Source: Sporosarcina jiandibaonis
GTDB taxonomy: Bacteria; Bacillota; Bacilli; Bacillales_A; Planococcaceae
Assembly (NCBI RefSeq): GCF_013184495.1
Contig: NZ_JAAOIY010000001.1
Span: 1,361,972-1,425,971, forward strand
Direction of reading: 5' to 3'
DNA length: 64,000 bases
Position 1 is the first letter of the stretch. Every line of letters begins with the position of its first letter. Made by a program: the position numbers and the translations under genes. Of this stretch, positions 1-8,541 are shown piece by piece. Below the pieces are notes generated by a model. It did no database searches, was not told where the DNA came from, and worked only from the letters and a program-made list of their open reading frames with translations.

Positions 1-45
1 TACATGAAATTCAATAAGGGCTGTCCCCAATTGAAATCCCCATCA

Positions 46-417
46 CTAAACAAGAAGCGATTCATTTACCTCATTGATAATGTTTTCGATGTTATCAAAT
101 TGCTCTTCCGTTAGCTGAATTACAGGTTCTTTGGTATAGGTTGAAATGTTCAGACCTTTCGCTTTTACAGCAGCTTTAATACCGGTAACAAATAAATCAG
201 TAGTGTCATAAAGCTTCATTAAAATAGAGATTTGATGTGCACACTTCTCTACTGTCAAAAAGTCTTTATTTTCAAAGGCTTTATGCAAAGTGGCAAATAG
301 CTTCGGCTCGATATTTATTAACCCACATAAAACGCCATCTCCTCCTGATATTCGGTTAACCAGATAATATTCGTCAAACCCGGATAGAACGGTAAATTCT
401 GGTCTTTCGACTTTCAC
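46..417 (-). pseudogene. C-terminal fragment of a dihydrodipicolinate synthase/N-acetylneuraminate lyase family gene
   Basis: The 123 residues match the last two fifths of the DapA/NanA aldolase family: a glycine-rich strand (ISGGDGVLCGLINIEP), then the C-terminal helices with the IKAAVKAKGL and PVIQLTEEQ segments. Family members are about 290-300 residues, so the N-terminal barrel half carrying the Schiff-base lysine and the tyrosine motif is absent. Nothing upstream on this strand supplies it. The break lies close to a partial copy of the window's dispersed repeat at about 455-513, which suggests a rearrangement there. It is unlikely to make an active enzyme. The fragment assignment is good; the original substrate is unknown. 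Confidence 0.7.
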
Positions 418-454
418 CTTTTGAATAATCTTTCTTGTATGACTAATTCCACTT

Positions 455-513
455 TTTTGATTGATTTTATGTAATATTAGTGTATCGACTCAACGTTGTC
501 TTGCACAGGTACC
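455..513. repeat. Partial copy (right arm) of the dispersed AGGTACCT repeat
   Basis: The segment matches the right arm of the repeat family: ATTTTATGyAAT, then GTGTATyGACT, then GTCTTGCrCAGGTACCT. The central GATATCGAC palindrome and left arm are missing. It sits between the dapA-family fragment and the terminator of the candidate RNA at 528-740. Confidence 0.6.
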
Positions 514-527
514 TTTGATTATCGAAC

Positions 528-740
528 ATAAAAAAAGTACCATCCAAAAAAGACAGTACTTTGTTATAAATTTTAATATGAAATTTTTATATAAATAAGC
601 CGCTTCTGCCGTATTTATATAGAAAGTTTTAAACCACCACTTTTCCAAGTGGGTGTTCGCAGAAATTTTCCTGTACGTCCTCGTTAATGATGAACGAGGC
701 ATGCCATTTCAATTTCGATGTAAAACTCCCTGTTACAGTA
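528..740 (-). ncRNA. Candidate structured small RNA with its own terminator
   Basis: On the minus strand this gene-free stretch holds a hairpin built on CCTCGTT/AACGAGG (about 684-704), a second hairpin with CCACTT/AAGTGG and a GGAA loop (about 636-661), and a final hairpin AAGTAC/GTACTT followed by seven T (about 529-562), a typical intrinsic terminator. A TATACT -10-like box lies at about 737-742, just upstream. No protein-coding pattern is convincing; the 70-codon reading frame covering it runs straight through the hairpins. I could not match it securely to 6S, SRP, RNase P, tmRNA or a known riboswitch. It could instead be the processed 3' region of the upstream transcript. Confidence 0.4.
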
Positions 741-892
741 TAAAGGTTAAAACTTAATAGTCATACGAACAATGCAGCTTGTTTTATCAGTATACACCAC
801 TTATGATCAGCAATCAATGGTTTATCTTTCCTGTAAAAACATCTATTTCATCAAACAAAGTCTGCTTCATACAAGCTCTGGTCTTCATGAGC

Positions 893-1336
893 CTAAGGCA
901 GAATTGCGTCCTCAGAAAATGATTCATACAGTAAATAAGACAAATAAATCCCCACCAAATCAATCCCTACATCGACCAATCTTCCGCTACGATAAAAATA
1001 AAGTTGCAAAACTTCTGTTATAAATGCATACGAGCCACTTATTACAAAAGCAAATTTCATGTTGTTAAATCCCCGAAGAAGCAAAATGTAAAGCAATCCA
1101 AATCCTAAGACATGCGCCGTTTTTTGAATCCAATAAAAGCCGCTTGTCCAAGGAATGTCACCTATAATGAACATATCGATAAACACGGGCGAAGAATCTA
1201 TTTTAAAGCTTATAACCTGTCGATACAAAAATGCATGAGGATCAGATGTACAAGTTGCTACGAATATGAATGCCATATAGACGAGGATATGCCAACGGAT
1301 TAAGAACAAGTTGCAACAACCTTTCACACTACGCAT
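893..1336 (-). CDS. VanZ-like membrane protein
   Basis: A 147-residue membrane protein with about four hydrophobic segments and the VanZ-family pattern: a KTAHVLGFGLL segment in the middle, then ITEVLQLYFYRSGRLVDVGIDLVG, where the conserved glutamate, glutamine, arginine and aspartate line up with the family signature. VanZ of Tn1546 gives low-level teicoplanin resistance, but most family members are uncharacterised envelope proteins. It starts six bases after the stop of the FetB-type permease, so it is probably the third gene of that transcript. The start ATG at 1336 has a GGAAG-type site just upstream. Family assignment is good; function is open. Confidence 0.7.
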   Translation of the reverse strand: MRSVKGCCNLFLIRWHILVYMAFIFVATCTSDPHAFLYRQVISFKIDSSPVFIDMFIIGDIPWTSGFYWIQKTAHVLGFGLLYILLLRGFNNMKFAFVISGSYAFITEVLQLYFYRSGRLVDVGIDLVGIYLSYLLYESFSEDAILP

Positions 1337-1342
1337 ACTTTC

Positions 1343-2092
1343 CTACTTCCTCAACAACTGCATTCGCTGATTGAAAAGACTTGGATACGACAAAAATCCG
1401 AGTAAAATACTTGTTACCGACGCAGTTGTGAGTAATAAAAAGATTATAAGCAACTGATATTGGACTGCCTGGACCGGGTCTGCTCCGGCGATGATTTGGC
1501 CGCTCATAATTCCGGGTAGTTGAACGAGCCCCATCGTCTTTTGGCTTTCGATTGTTGGAATCATGCTCGCTTTAATTGCATTGATGAGCTGCCTGTTTAT
1601 CGCTTGTTTTGGCGTTCCGCCTAGTGATAGTATCAATTCGGTTTCATCGTCATGCGATTCCACTTCCGCCGTGAAACGATTAAGAAATAGAATCGACAGC
1701 ACCATGGAGTTTCCGATGACCATTCCGCTCGTTGAGATGATATATTGGGCTGTTGCAGGGATGATATTGAAGCCCAGCATAATGCTTTGCGTCAGCACTT
1801 CGACAAAAATCAGCGTGACTGCAATTTTCCACGTGATCCCTTTGATCGCCTTCCCTTTTGTGCGCGCATTTTGCGTCGCTGCTACAATCATGAGCGCTAC
1901 CATTAGAAAGATGTATAGAGGATTTTCTGAATCAAAAACAAATTTCAGCACATATCCAACTGCTAATAACTGAATGATTGACCTTATTGTCGCGATGATT
2001 GTATCTTTTTCTAAGCCTAACCTCAGCGTCCGGGATAATACCAATGGGATAACGACAAAAATAAGTGTGATAGATAACGTTACATACGTCAT
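1343..2092 (-). CDS. fetB: FetB/YbbM-family ABC transporter permease
   Basis: A 249-residue integral membrane protein of the UPF0014 family, the permease half of the FetAB exporter, which in E. coli was linked to iron export and peroxide tolerance. Six to seven hydrophobic segments are visible. The central AATQNARTKGKAIKG and the later ELILSLGGTPKQAINRQL segment (the cytoplasmic coupling loop) are typical. Its ATG overlaps the ATP-binding gene stop by four bases (ATGA), so the two are translationally coupled. The Bacillus counterpart is YjkA. The transported substrate cannot be read from the sequence. Confidence 0.85.
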   Translation of the reverse strand: MTYVTLSITLIFVVIPLVLSRTLRLGLEKDTIIATIRSIIQLLAVGYVLKFVFDSENPLYIFLMVALMIVAATQNARTKGKAIKGITWKIAVTLIFVEVLTQSIMLGFNIIPATAQYIISTSGMVIGNSMVLSILFLNRFTAEVESHDDETELILSLGGTPKQAINRQLINAIKASMIPTIESQKTMGLVQLPGIMSGQIIAGADPVQAVQYQLLIIFLLLTTASVTSILLGFLSYPSLFNQRMQLLRK

Positions 2093-2820
2093 GATAGATC
2101 ACCTTGAACAAACTGCCTCACTAGCTCATTTTTCGGTGACTTCAACAGCTCGCTTTCACCTGTTTCAATGACTTTCCCGCCCATCATCACCCAAGTATAA
2201 TCCCCGATCGATAGAGCCTGGTCCAAATTATGCGTGATCCAAATAATGGTCACGCCGTATTTCTGATTGATTTTGGTTATTAATTCTTCGATTTCATGTA
2301 ACGATGTCCTGTCCAAAGCCGACGTAATCTCATCTAATAACAAAATTTCAGAACGGTTGATTAACGTGCGGGCAATCGATACTTTTTGGCGCTGTCCTCC
2401 CGATAGATCATCGGTTTTCCAATGTAAAAACTTATCCTCCAATCCGACGTCCTCTAAGAAACGGATTGCATCTTCTTCACTCAACTTTTCACCGCGAAGT
2501 TCTAAAGGCAGCGACAAGTTTTGAAATACTGTCCCCGTAATCATCGGCGCACTCTGAAGCGCTATCCCGACGAAACGCCGCAATTCAATAGGATCAAATG
2601 ATTCAATCGGCTTCTTGTGAATAAAAATATCCCCTGAAGTCGGAGAAATAAGGCCATTACACAATTTTAGCAAGGTCGTTTTACCCGCCCCTGAAGGACC
2701 GACAAGTGTTGTGATTTTACCTTTTGGAAATGATCCCGTTATCTTTTTTAAAATATGTATATCGCCAACCGAATAATCAACTTCACGAAAATGAAGTGCA
2801 GGTTCATATATTTTATCCAT
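2089..2820 (-). CDS. fetA: FetA/YjkB-type ABC transporter ATP-binding protein
   Basis: A 243-residue ABC ATPase with Walker A GPSGAGKT at about 41-48, a Q-loop (GIALQSAP), the signature LSGGQRQ at about 140, and Walker B EILLLDEITSALD followed by the switch histidine in WITHNLDQ. It pairs with the downstream FetB-like permease and would power export from the cytoplasmic face. I chose the ATG at 2820, seven bases after AGGAG, over a TTG two codons upstream that would sit on the ribosome site. Length and motifs are complete. Confidence 0.88.
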   Translation of the reverse strand: MDKIYEPALHFREVDYSVGDIHILKKITGSFPKGKITTLVGPSGAGKTTLLKLCNGLISPTSGDIFIHKKPIESFDPIELRRFVGIALQSAPMITGTVFQNLSLPLELRGEKLSEEDAIRFLEDVGLEDKFLHWKTDDLSGGQRQKVSIARTLINRSEILLLDEITSALDRTSLHEIEELITKINQKYGVTIIWITHNLDQALSIGDYTWVMMGGKVIETGESELLKSPKNELVRQFVQGDLS

Positions 2821-3040
2821 TAACAATCTCCTAAAATAAATAATACTTACTATCCACCATCTAAACGTAAAATAAAGTTCAATTAATAAGTCATAATTTC
2901 CCCATCCTGTTCACTATATTACCAATATACACTAGTTAGGCATTGAATAACCTCGCAGCTGTCTGCAACGAATTATATCGAGTATTCCCACTAATTCCCT
3001 TGCTCCTGTACATATGCTATCATTATCAGTGCTTGAAAAA

Positions 3041-3077
3041 AGAGGTTCGCGAACTCCCTCTCTAAAAAACTAAGGAG
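3041..3077 (+). promoter_or_regulatory. preQ1-I riboswitch controlling queCDE translation
   Basis: The leader reads AGAGGTTC, a short loop, CTCCCTCT, then TAAAAAACTAAGGAG, which follows the preQ1-I consensus: the P1 stem AGAGG/CCTCT, conserved C-rich L2 and the A-rich tail. The tail runs directly into the AAGGAG ribosome site, so ligand binding would hide it and block translation. Its place directly before queuosine genes agrees. Confidence 0.9.
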
Positions 3078-3086
3078 ATGTTTGAT

Positions 3087-3752
3087 TTGAAAAATGAAAA
3101 AGCGGTCGTTGTTTTTAGTGGCGGCCAAGATAGCACGACATGCCTGTTTTGGGCATTAAAGAATTTTCGTGAAGTTGCAACGGTGACGTTCGACTATGGA
3201 CAGCGCCATTCAGATGAAATTGAATATGCTCGTGCAATCGCAGAAGAACTCGGTGTATCATTCAAAGTACTGGATATGAATTTGATTAACCAGTTATCTG
3301 CAAATGCATTAACGCGAGACGATATCGACGTAAAAGAAGAGGACGGCGAACTTCCGTCAACTTTTGTACCTGGAAGGAATCATCTGTTTCTCTCATTTGC
3401 AGCTGTTTATGCAGATGCCATTGGCGCACGTCATCTCATTACCGGTGTTAGCGAAACCGACTTTAGCGGCTATCCTGATTGCCGGGACAATTTTATAAAA
3501 TCCCTGAATGTCACGTTGAATTTAGCAATGGACGGACGTTTCGTCATCCATACGCCGCTCATGTGGCTGGATAAATCTGAAGTGTGGGCATTGGCTGATG
3601 AACTCGATGCATTTGACTTTGTGCAAGAAAAAACACTTACTTGCTATAATGGGATTCCAAGTTCAGGATGCGGAGAATGTCCTGCGTGCTTGTTGAGAAA
3701 TGAAGGACTTGCCGCATACTTATCCCAAAAGTCAGTAGGTGCTTCCAAATGA
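3087..3752 (+). CDS. queC: 7-cyano-7-deazaguanine synthase QueC
   Basis: QueC converts 7-carboxy-7-deazaguanine to preQ0 with ATP and ammonia in queuosine synthesis. The 221-residue protein has the PP-loop SGGQDSTT at about 11-18, the [13 protein letters not shown] segment, and the C-terminal zinc site CGECPAC preceded by a further cysteine in TLTCYNG. I prefer the TTG at 3087, nine bases after AAGGAG, giving [13 protein letters not shown], which matches Bacillus QueC; the ATG at 3078 touches the ribosome site. It is the first gene of a riboswitch-controlled operon and overlaps queD by four bases. Confidence 0.95.
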   Translation: MKNEKAVVVFSGGQDSTTCLFWALKNFREVATVTFDYGQRHSDEIEYARAIAEELGVSFKVLDMNLINQLSANALTRDDIDVKEEDGELPSTFVPGRNHLFLSFAAVYADAIGARHLITGVSETDFSGYPDCRDNFIKSLNVTLNLAMDGRFVIHTPLMWLDKSEVWALADELDAFDFVQEKTLTCYNGIPSSGCGECPACLLRNEGLAAYLSQKSVGASK

Positions 3753-4174
3753 TGCAACAATTTTATCCGCAAGTGCAACATTCATATCGATTTGAATTAA
3801 ATAAAGACATGCACTTCTCAGCTGCGCATTTCATTCCAGACGAAGATGCTGGAAAATGTCAGATGATGCATGGCCATACGTATTTTATTAATGTAACAAT
3901 CGGGGGAAACAAGCTAGATTCAACTGGTTTCCTCATTGATTTCAAGCAAATTAAAGATTTGATTCATAAAAAATACGATCATTCAGTCTTAAATGATCAT
4001 CCTGAATTTCAAGCTAAACACCCAACCACTGAAGGCTTGGCAGAACAGATTTGCAAGTCCATTCAAACAGTACTTCAGACAAGAAGCAATCAGCCCGTCT
4101 GTCTTCAAGTCATTGTTCGGGAAACGCCGACAAGCTATGTCATCTACCGACCAGAACAGGAGGATTTGCTATAA
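3749..4174 (+). CDS. queD: 6-carboxy-5,6,7,8-tetrahydropterin synthase QueD
   Basis: QueD turns dihydroneopterin triphosphate into 6-carboxytetrahydropterin, the first committed step to preQ1. The 141-residue protein carries the zinc histidines in HFSAAHF and HGHTY and the catalytic cysteine in GKCQMMHGH, the usual C-x3-H-x-H arrangement. The C-terminal VRETPTS segment with its glutamate is also typical. It overlaps queC by four bases and ends at the putative queE start, so all three are coupled. Confidence 0.93.
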   Translation: MMQQFYPQVQHSYRFELNKDMHFSAAHFIPDEDAGKCQMMHGHTYFINVTIGGNKLDSTGFLIDFKQIKDLIHKKYDHSVLNDHPEFQAKHPTTEGLAEQICKSIQTVLQTRSNQPVCLQVIVRETPTSYVIYRPEQEDLL

Positions 4175-4878
4175 AAATTCCTGTAATGGAGGTGTTCGGT
4201 CCGACAATTCAAGGCGAAGGCATGGTCATGGGACAAAAAACGATGTTCGTCCGGACTGCTGGATGCGATTATTCATGCGCCTGGTGTGATTCCAGTTTTA
4301 CGTGGGATGGCACGGGGAAAGCTGAATTGAAACGTCCAATTGAAATTGTGGATGAACTGAAAAACATAGGAGGACATTCCTTTTCACATGTCACCATCTC
4401 AGGCGGGAATCCCGCTCTTCACAAAGGCATCGGCGAGTTCATCGATTTATGCCACGGTGAAGGATGGAAAGTTGCAGTCGAAACACAAGCTTCATTTTGG
4501 CAAGATTGGTTGCTAAAAGTCGACGATATTACGCTCTCTCCAAAACCGCCGAGTTCTAAAATGACAACAGATTTCAGTAAGCTGGACATATTCATGGAAC
4601 AGCTTGTGAATTCCAATGCTAGTCTTAAAATCGTCATTTTCGATGATAACGATTTTAAGTTTGCCGAAGAAATACATTTGCGCTACCCATCATTCCCTTT
4701 CTTTTTACAAACCGGAAATGAAGATACTGTGACAACTGATGATACCCTCCTCATTTCGACTTTGCTCAATCGCTATGAGTGGCTAATCGAAAAAACTGTT
4801 CAGTCAACGATTATGAACGACGCAAAAGTATTGCCGCAACTACATACGCTTGTATGGGGGAATAAACGCGGCGTTTGA
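4171..4878 (+). CDS. queE: 7-carboxy-7-deazaguanine synthase QueE (non-standard start)
   Basis: QueE is a radical SAM enzyme forming 7-carboxy-7-deazaguanine. It has the cluster motif C-x3-C-x2-C in GCDYSCAWCDS, the VTISGGNPAL segment and the C-terminal PQLHTLVWGNKRGV typical of the Bacillus type. The protein should begin near [16 protein letters not shown]. An AGGAGG ends at 4163 and the codon seven bases later is ATA (4171), overlapping the queD TAA; no ATG, GTG or TTG is available there. ATT at 4177 and ATG at 4186 are alternatives, the latter 22 bases from the site and clipping the first strand. A change of an ancestral ATGA overlap to ATAA would explain this. Confidence 0.88.
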   Translation: MKIPVMEVFGPTIQGEGMVMGQKTMFVRTAGCDYSCAWCDSSFTWDGTGKAELKRPIEIVDELKNIGGHSFSHVTISGGNPALHKGIGEFIDLCHGEGWKVAVETQASFWQDWLLKVDDITLSPKPPSSKMTTDFSKLDIFMEQLVNSNASLKIVIFDDNDFKFAEEIHLRYPSFPFFLQTGNEDTVTTDDTLLISTLLNRYEWLIEKTVQSTIMNDAKVLPQLHTLVWGNKRGV

Positions 4879-4881
4879 TGT

Positions 4882-4928
4882 AAAGGAACCGCCTCTAACT
4901 TTGATAAGTGAGAGGCGGTTCCTTTTTT
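4882..4928 (+). terminator. Intrinsic terminator of queCDE
   Basis: A near-perfect 15-base stem AAAGGAACCGCCTCT/AGAGGCGGTTCCTTT with a 14-base loop, ending in a T run, lies four bases after the queE stop. It ends the operon before any queF, which must be elsewhere. Confidence 0.9.
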
Positions 4929-5122
4929 AGCCTCCAATAATTTCAATACTTCACTATGTAAAATTATCATATTGAATATCTTCCAAGCCTATTGTTATTA
5001 AGTACTAATAGACAATTCTCGCACTTAAATGATGTTGCCCTTTTTCGAATTGAGTGATAATCTATCATAATACCTTGCAAATACATAATTTTGATAGGAG
5101 GAAGTACGAAGAATTTTGGCTT

Positions 5123-6541
5123 ATGCCAATATCATTCTCGTGCGCAAAACAATTGAAAAGAGAAGTTTCATTTATATTATCGATTGTCCCAATCTTCACT
5201 TTAATTGTAGCTGCTGCCTTATCCATTTTCTATTGGAAGGCTGGGATGCATATTCCTCTTATGATTGGTGTAATCGCAGCAGCAATTATCGCAGTAATTT
5301 GTGGTTGGACTTGGAATGAAGTACAGAGAATGATGGTCGGGGGTGTGGCTAGGGCGCTCCCAGCTGTTTTCATTTTACTCATTATCGGAATCATTGTAGG
5401 AACCTGGATCGGAAGCGGTGTTATCCCGACTATGATTTATTATGGACTAATGATTATCTCACCCACAATGTTCGTACCGATTGTAGCACTTGTTACCGGA
5501 ATTGTTTCCATCACACTTGGAAGTTCCTTCACTTCAATTGCGACAATAGGACTCGCGTTTATGGTCATAGGTGAAGGGCTTGGATTTCCTCCGGGACTCG
5601 TTGCAGGAGCTGTCATTTCAGGTGCTTACTTTGGCGATAAATTATCGCCATTATCCGATACGACAAATATTGCTCCAGTCATGGCTGAAACGGATTTATT
5701 TAGTCATATCAAACATATGCTTTGGGATACAATTCCAGCATTTTTCCTTTCAATTATCTTGTATTGGATTGTTGGCAATAAAATTTTGACCAATCATATT
5801 GTTGATTCGAACGCCATCAATACAATCAAAATAGGTTTGAGTGATGTATTTGTCATTCATCCACTATTACTGCTAATGCCTATCTTTACAATTTTTCTGA
5901 TGATCAGGCGCACCCCAGCAATTCCAGCACTAATGAGCGTCGGCTTGTTAGGCGCATTGCTTGCCGTCTTGGTTCAAGGCAGGTCTGTTTCTACAGTTGT
6001 TCAAATGATGCAAAGTGGCTTTTCTATTGAATCCGGCATAGATGCAGTTGATTCATTGTTAAATCACGGGGGACTCATTTCAATGTTAGGAACGATTGGA
6101 CTGTTGGTCATCGCCACAGCTCTTGGTGGCGTCTTAGAAGAAACAGGATCTTTTGAAGTGTTAACCCGGAAAATGATGTCGAAAGTCCAGACGGCTGGAA
6201 CATTAATCAGTTCAACTATTCTAGCAACATTTGTTATCGCATTTGCGAGTGGCGCACAATTTTTAGCAATCATTTTACCAGCAAGAACTTTTGTTAGTAA
6301 GTATAAATCGATGGATCTCGATACAAAAAACCTTTCACGTTGTGTCGAAGCGGCAGGAACAGTCGGTATCAACCTTGTCCCTTGGAGTGTCCCCGTCGTT
6401 TTTTCAGTTAGCGTACTTGGCGTGAGCCCCGGAGAGTTTATTCCATATACTTTCTTCGCATTCCTAGTCCCGCTTATCAATATTTTATTTGGATTCACAG
6501 GATGGACGATTACAAAAAAACAATATAATAACAATACATAA
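5123..6541 (+). CDS. nhaC: NhaC-family Na+/H+ antiporter
   Basis: A secondary transporter of about 472 residues with 11-12 hydrophobic segments. The NhaC signature region FGDKLSPLSDTTNIAP with its aspartates is followed by the LWDTIPAF segment, and the second half keeps VGINLVPWSVP. Members exchange sodium, or sometimes amino or organic acids, for protons. The start is uncertain: AGGAGG ends at 5101 but the first in-frame ATG is at 5123, 21 bases on, and the longer frame from GTG 5054 has no ribosome site. It is followed 20 bases later by the PqqB-like gene, so they may share a transcript. Confidence 0.82.
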   Translation: MPISFSCAKQLKREVSFILSIVPIFTLIVAAALSIFYWKAGMHIPLMIGVIAAAIIAVICGWTWNEVQRMMVGGVARALPAVFILLIIGIIVGTWIGSGVIPTMIYYGLMIISPTMFVPIVALVTGIVSITLGSSFTSIATIGLAFMVIGEGLGFPPGLVAGAVISGAYFGDKLSPLSDTTNIAPVMAETDLFSHIKHMLWDTIPAFFLSIILYWIVGNKILTNHIVDSNAINTIKIGLSDVFVIHPLLLLMPIFTIFLMIRRTPAIPALMSVGLLGALLAVLVQGRSVSTVVQMMQSGFSIESGIDAVDSLLNHGGLISMLGTIGLLVIATALGGVLEETGSFEVLTRKMMSKVQTAGTLISSTILATFVIAFASGAQFLAIILPARTFVSKYKSMDLDTKNLSRCVEAAGTVGINLVPWSVPVVFSVSVLGVSPGEFIPYTFFAFLVPLINILFGFTGWTITKKQYNNNT

Positions 6542-6561
6542 AATAAAGGAGAAATCCCTCT

Positions 6562-7428
6562 ATGAATAAAGTCGTTTTAAATGTGTTAGGTACCGCACAA
6601 GATGCAGGGCTTCCACATCCAAATTGTTTCTGCAAAAACTGTGCAGAAGCGCTGGAAAACCCGCGATTTCGGCGTCTTGCCGCTTCTTTGGCAGTTGTTG
6701 TACCCGAAGAAAAGACTTGGCATTTAATTGATGCTACGCCTGACTTGAAAGAACAAATGGCAAGATTCCAAGTCAAATACAATATGCATGGCCGGCTAAT
6801 GGATAGCATCTTTTTGACACATGCCCATTTCGGCCATTATCCGGGTCTGTTATTATTAGGACGGGAAGCAATCGGCGCAAATGGCGTCCCCGTAATGGCG
6901 GGGAAGAAAATGAAACGATTATTGGAAGAACAAGCACCGTGGAGTTTATTGACGGAGCTAGGAAATATAGATGTACAAGAAATAAAAGAGGGACAAAAGA
7001 TTTCAATTTCCCCACTCGTTACAATCCGACCTGTTGAAGTTCCACATCGAAATGAATTTTCGGAAACGTTTGCGTACTGGATTGAAGGCCCTAACAAGAA
7101 AGTCCTTTACATTCCAGACATCGACCGTTGGAACGAATGGAATCAAGACATTTATAAAGCTTGTGAAGAAGCCGACATTTGTTTACTCGACGGCACATTT
7201 CATTCACCAGCGGATCTTGAGAAAATCGGTCGTGACTATCGTGAAATCCCCCATCCGCTTATCGTAGAAACGATGGATAGGTTACAAAGCTTAGTGGGAC
7301 AGACCGAGATTTATTTCACCCACCTAAATCATTCCAATCCAGCCATCGATTCCGATCGTCATGTACGAAATCATATAGAGGCTAAAGGATTTCATATTGC
7401 TGAAGAAGAAATGGAATTTATCTTATAA
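6562..7428 (+). CDS. PqqB-like metallo-beta-lactamase-fold hydrolase
   Basis: A 288-residue cytosolic protein opening with VLGTAQDAGLPHPNCFCKNC, which matches the start of PqqB-type proteins, then the metal-binding LTHAHFGHYPGLL, a PHRNEFSETFAYWIE strand, IPDIDRW, and LLDGTFHS before a late FTHLNHSNPA. PqqB proper hydroxylates tyrosine during PQQ synthesis, but no pqqACDE genes occur in this window, so this is one of the many stand-alone relatives of unknown substrate. A GGAG site lies eight bases before the ATG. Family placement is strong, function unknown. Confidence 0.8.
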   Translation: MNKVVLNVLGTAQDAGLPHPNCFCKNCAEALENPRFRRLAASLAVVVPEEKTWHLIDATPDLKEQMARFQVKYNMHGRLMDSIFLTHAHFGHYPGLLLLGREAIGANGVPVMAGKKMKRLLEEQAPWSLLTELGNIDVQEIKEGQKISISPLVTIRPVEVPHRNEFSETFAYWIEGPNKKVLYIPDIDRWNEWNQDIYKACEEADICLLDGTFHSPADLEKIGRDYREIPHPLIVETMDRLQSLVGQTEIYFTHLNHSNPAIDSDRHVRNHIEAKGFHIAEEEMEFIL

Positions 7429-7470
7429 TGGATTGCTTATCGGATTTTCAAGGCCGAAAATCGTAAACTA

Positions 7471-7535
7471 AAAAGAGGGAGATTCTAATAGGATTCCGCA
7501 AAAACGTGAACACAATTAGAACCTCGCTTTTTATT
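7471..7535 (+). terminator. Probable terminator after the PqqB-like gene
   Basis: An imperfect stem AAAAGAGGGAGATTCTAAT/ATTAGAACCTCGCTTTTT with a 25-base loop ends in a T run about 100 bases after the stop codon. Confidence 0.6.
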
Positions 7536-7539
7536 TAGA

Positions 7540-7575
7540 TGGTTTACAACTTGCCGTCTGAAATACCTTCTGAGG
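7540..7575 (-). pseudogene. Scar matching the C-terminus of the nearby amidohydrolase
   Basis: On the minus strand these bases read RYFRRQVVNHL, closely resembling the FYKGRQVVNRL end of the amidohydrolase at 8542. The 16 bases GGTTTACAACTTGCCG are identical at both places. This suggests a residue of a deleted related gene. The rest of 7576-7776 shows nothing I can name apart from the ribosome site of the next gene. Confidence 0.4.
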
Positions 7576-7776
7576 CTTTCAAATCGCGCTATTCCCTTAG
7601 GTATTGCCGGATTATAATCGAAACAAGCAATTATTGAATTAACTTACTCATATTTCCTTTGGTAAATGCGTACTATTAACTGTTTGTGAGAGTAATAGGA
7701 TTTGATAATGTAAGCTAATTGGTTAGGGGCAAATTGACTGCAACTTGACAACGATAAAAGGAGGGAATGAAGACGT

Positions 7777-8418
7777 TTGGAGAACTCTCTGTATTGTCCC
7801 GGGTGCGGGAAGATTTCAAATGAAAGTGATCAGGTTTGCGGGAATTGCGGTGAAGAATTAACTAACGCAGAAAGCCCGGAATTGTTGAACAGCTCCGAGG
7901 AACTAAAGCAAAATCAAGATCAAGATCAAGTATCCGAAAATGATCAGGATGATAAGCTGTTGAAAGCTTTTGTAGGCGAGCGGAAACAGTCGTATTATTT
8001 CGGAAAATGGCAACAGGATAATCGGAAACCCATTAACTGGGCTGCACTTTTCGCTACTTTCTTTTGGCTAGGTTATCGAAAAATGTACAAAGTTATAACT
8101 ACCATATTATTGATATTTCTTGCAATAGACGTACTCTTGTTGCTCACTGGAGCTAATGGGGATTTTATTAATCGATATATTGGTTTGGGTGTAGCAGTGG
8201 CATTGGGCATAGGCGGAAATGGTATGTATAAAAACCATGCACAAAAAGAAATCGAAAAGTTGAAAGCGGAATACTCAGATGTTCATCTTTTGGAGAAAGT
8301 CAAAAAACGTGGCGGGACCAGTTGGAACGGGGTTTGGCTAGCCCTTCTGCTATTTATTGGATATGTCATAATTAGCATGGCGCTGGAAATTGTAGCATCC
8401 CTTTTTAGCGCAGGTTAA
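7777..8418 (+). CDS. Zinc-ribbon DUF2628-type membrane protein
   Basis: A 213-residue protein with an N-terminal zinc ribbon (CPGC and CGNCGEEL, about residues 7-26), an acidic glutamine-rich linker, then FVGERKQSYYFGKW and a three-to-four-segment membrane domain with WAALFATFFWLGYRKMY, the core of DUF2628. Such proteins are common in Bacillales and have no established role. The start is TTG, 12 bases after AAGGAGGG; no nearer ATG is in frame. A terminator follows at once, so it is probably a single-gene transcript. Confidence 0.75.
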   Translation: MENSLYCPGCGKISNESDQVCGNCGEELTNAESPELLNSSEELKQNQDQDQVSENDQDDKLLKAFVGERKQSYYFGKWQQDNRKPINWAALFATFFWLGYRKMYKVITTILLIFLAIDVLLLLTGANGDFINRYIGLGVAVALGIGGNGMYKNHAQKEIEKLKAEYSDVHLLEKVKKRGGTSWNGVWLALLLFIGYVIISMALEIVASLFSAG

Positions 8419-8425
8419 TAGTGTA

Positions 8426-8470
8426 AAAGAAGGAAGCTGACTAGATAACAATTTGTCGGCTTCCTTTTTA
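8426..8470 (+). terminator. Intrinsic terminator of the zinc-ribbon gene
   Basis: Stem AAAAGAAGGAAGCTGAC paired with GTCGGCTTCCTTTTT around a 13-base loop, ending in a T-rich tract, eight bases after the stop codon. Confidence 0.85.
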
Positions 8471-8541
8471 TTTTTCATTATGAAATTCTTTCACTTGTAA
8501 AATTATGATTGTATTAAAAAAAGGAGGATAACCACTGGTCC

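Noticed and set aside
490..702. 70-codon minus-strand reading frame
   Set aside because: It runs through two hairpins and an intrinsic terminator, has no ribosome site and no protein-like pattern; the RNA interpretation fits better.
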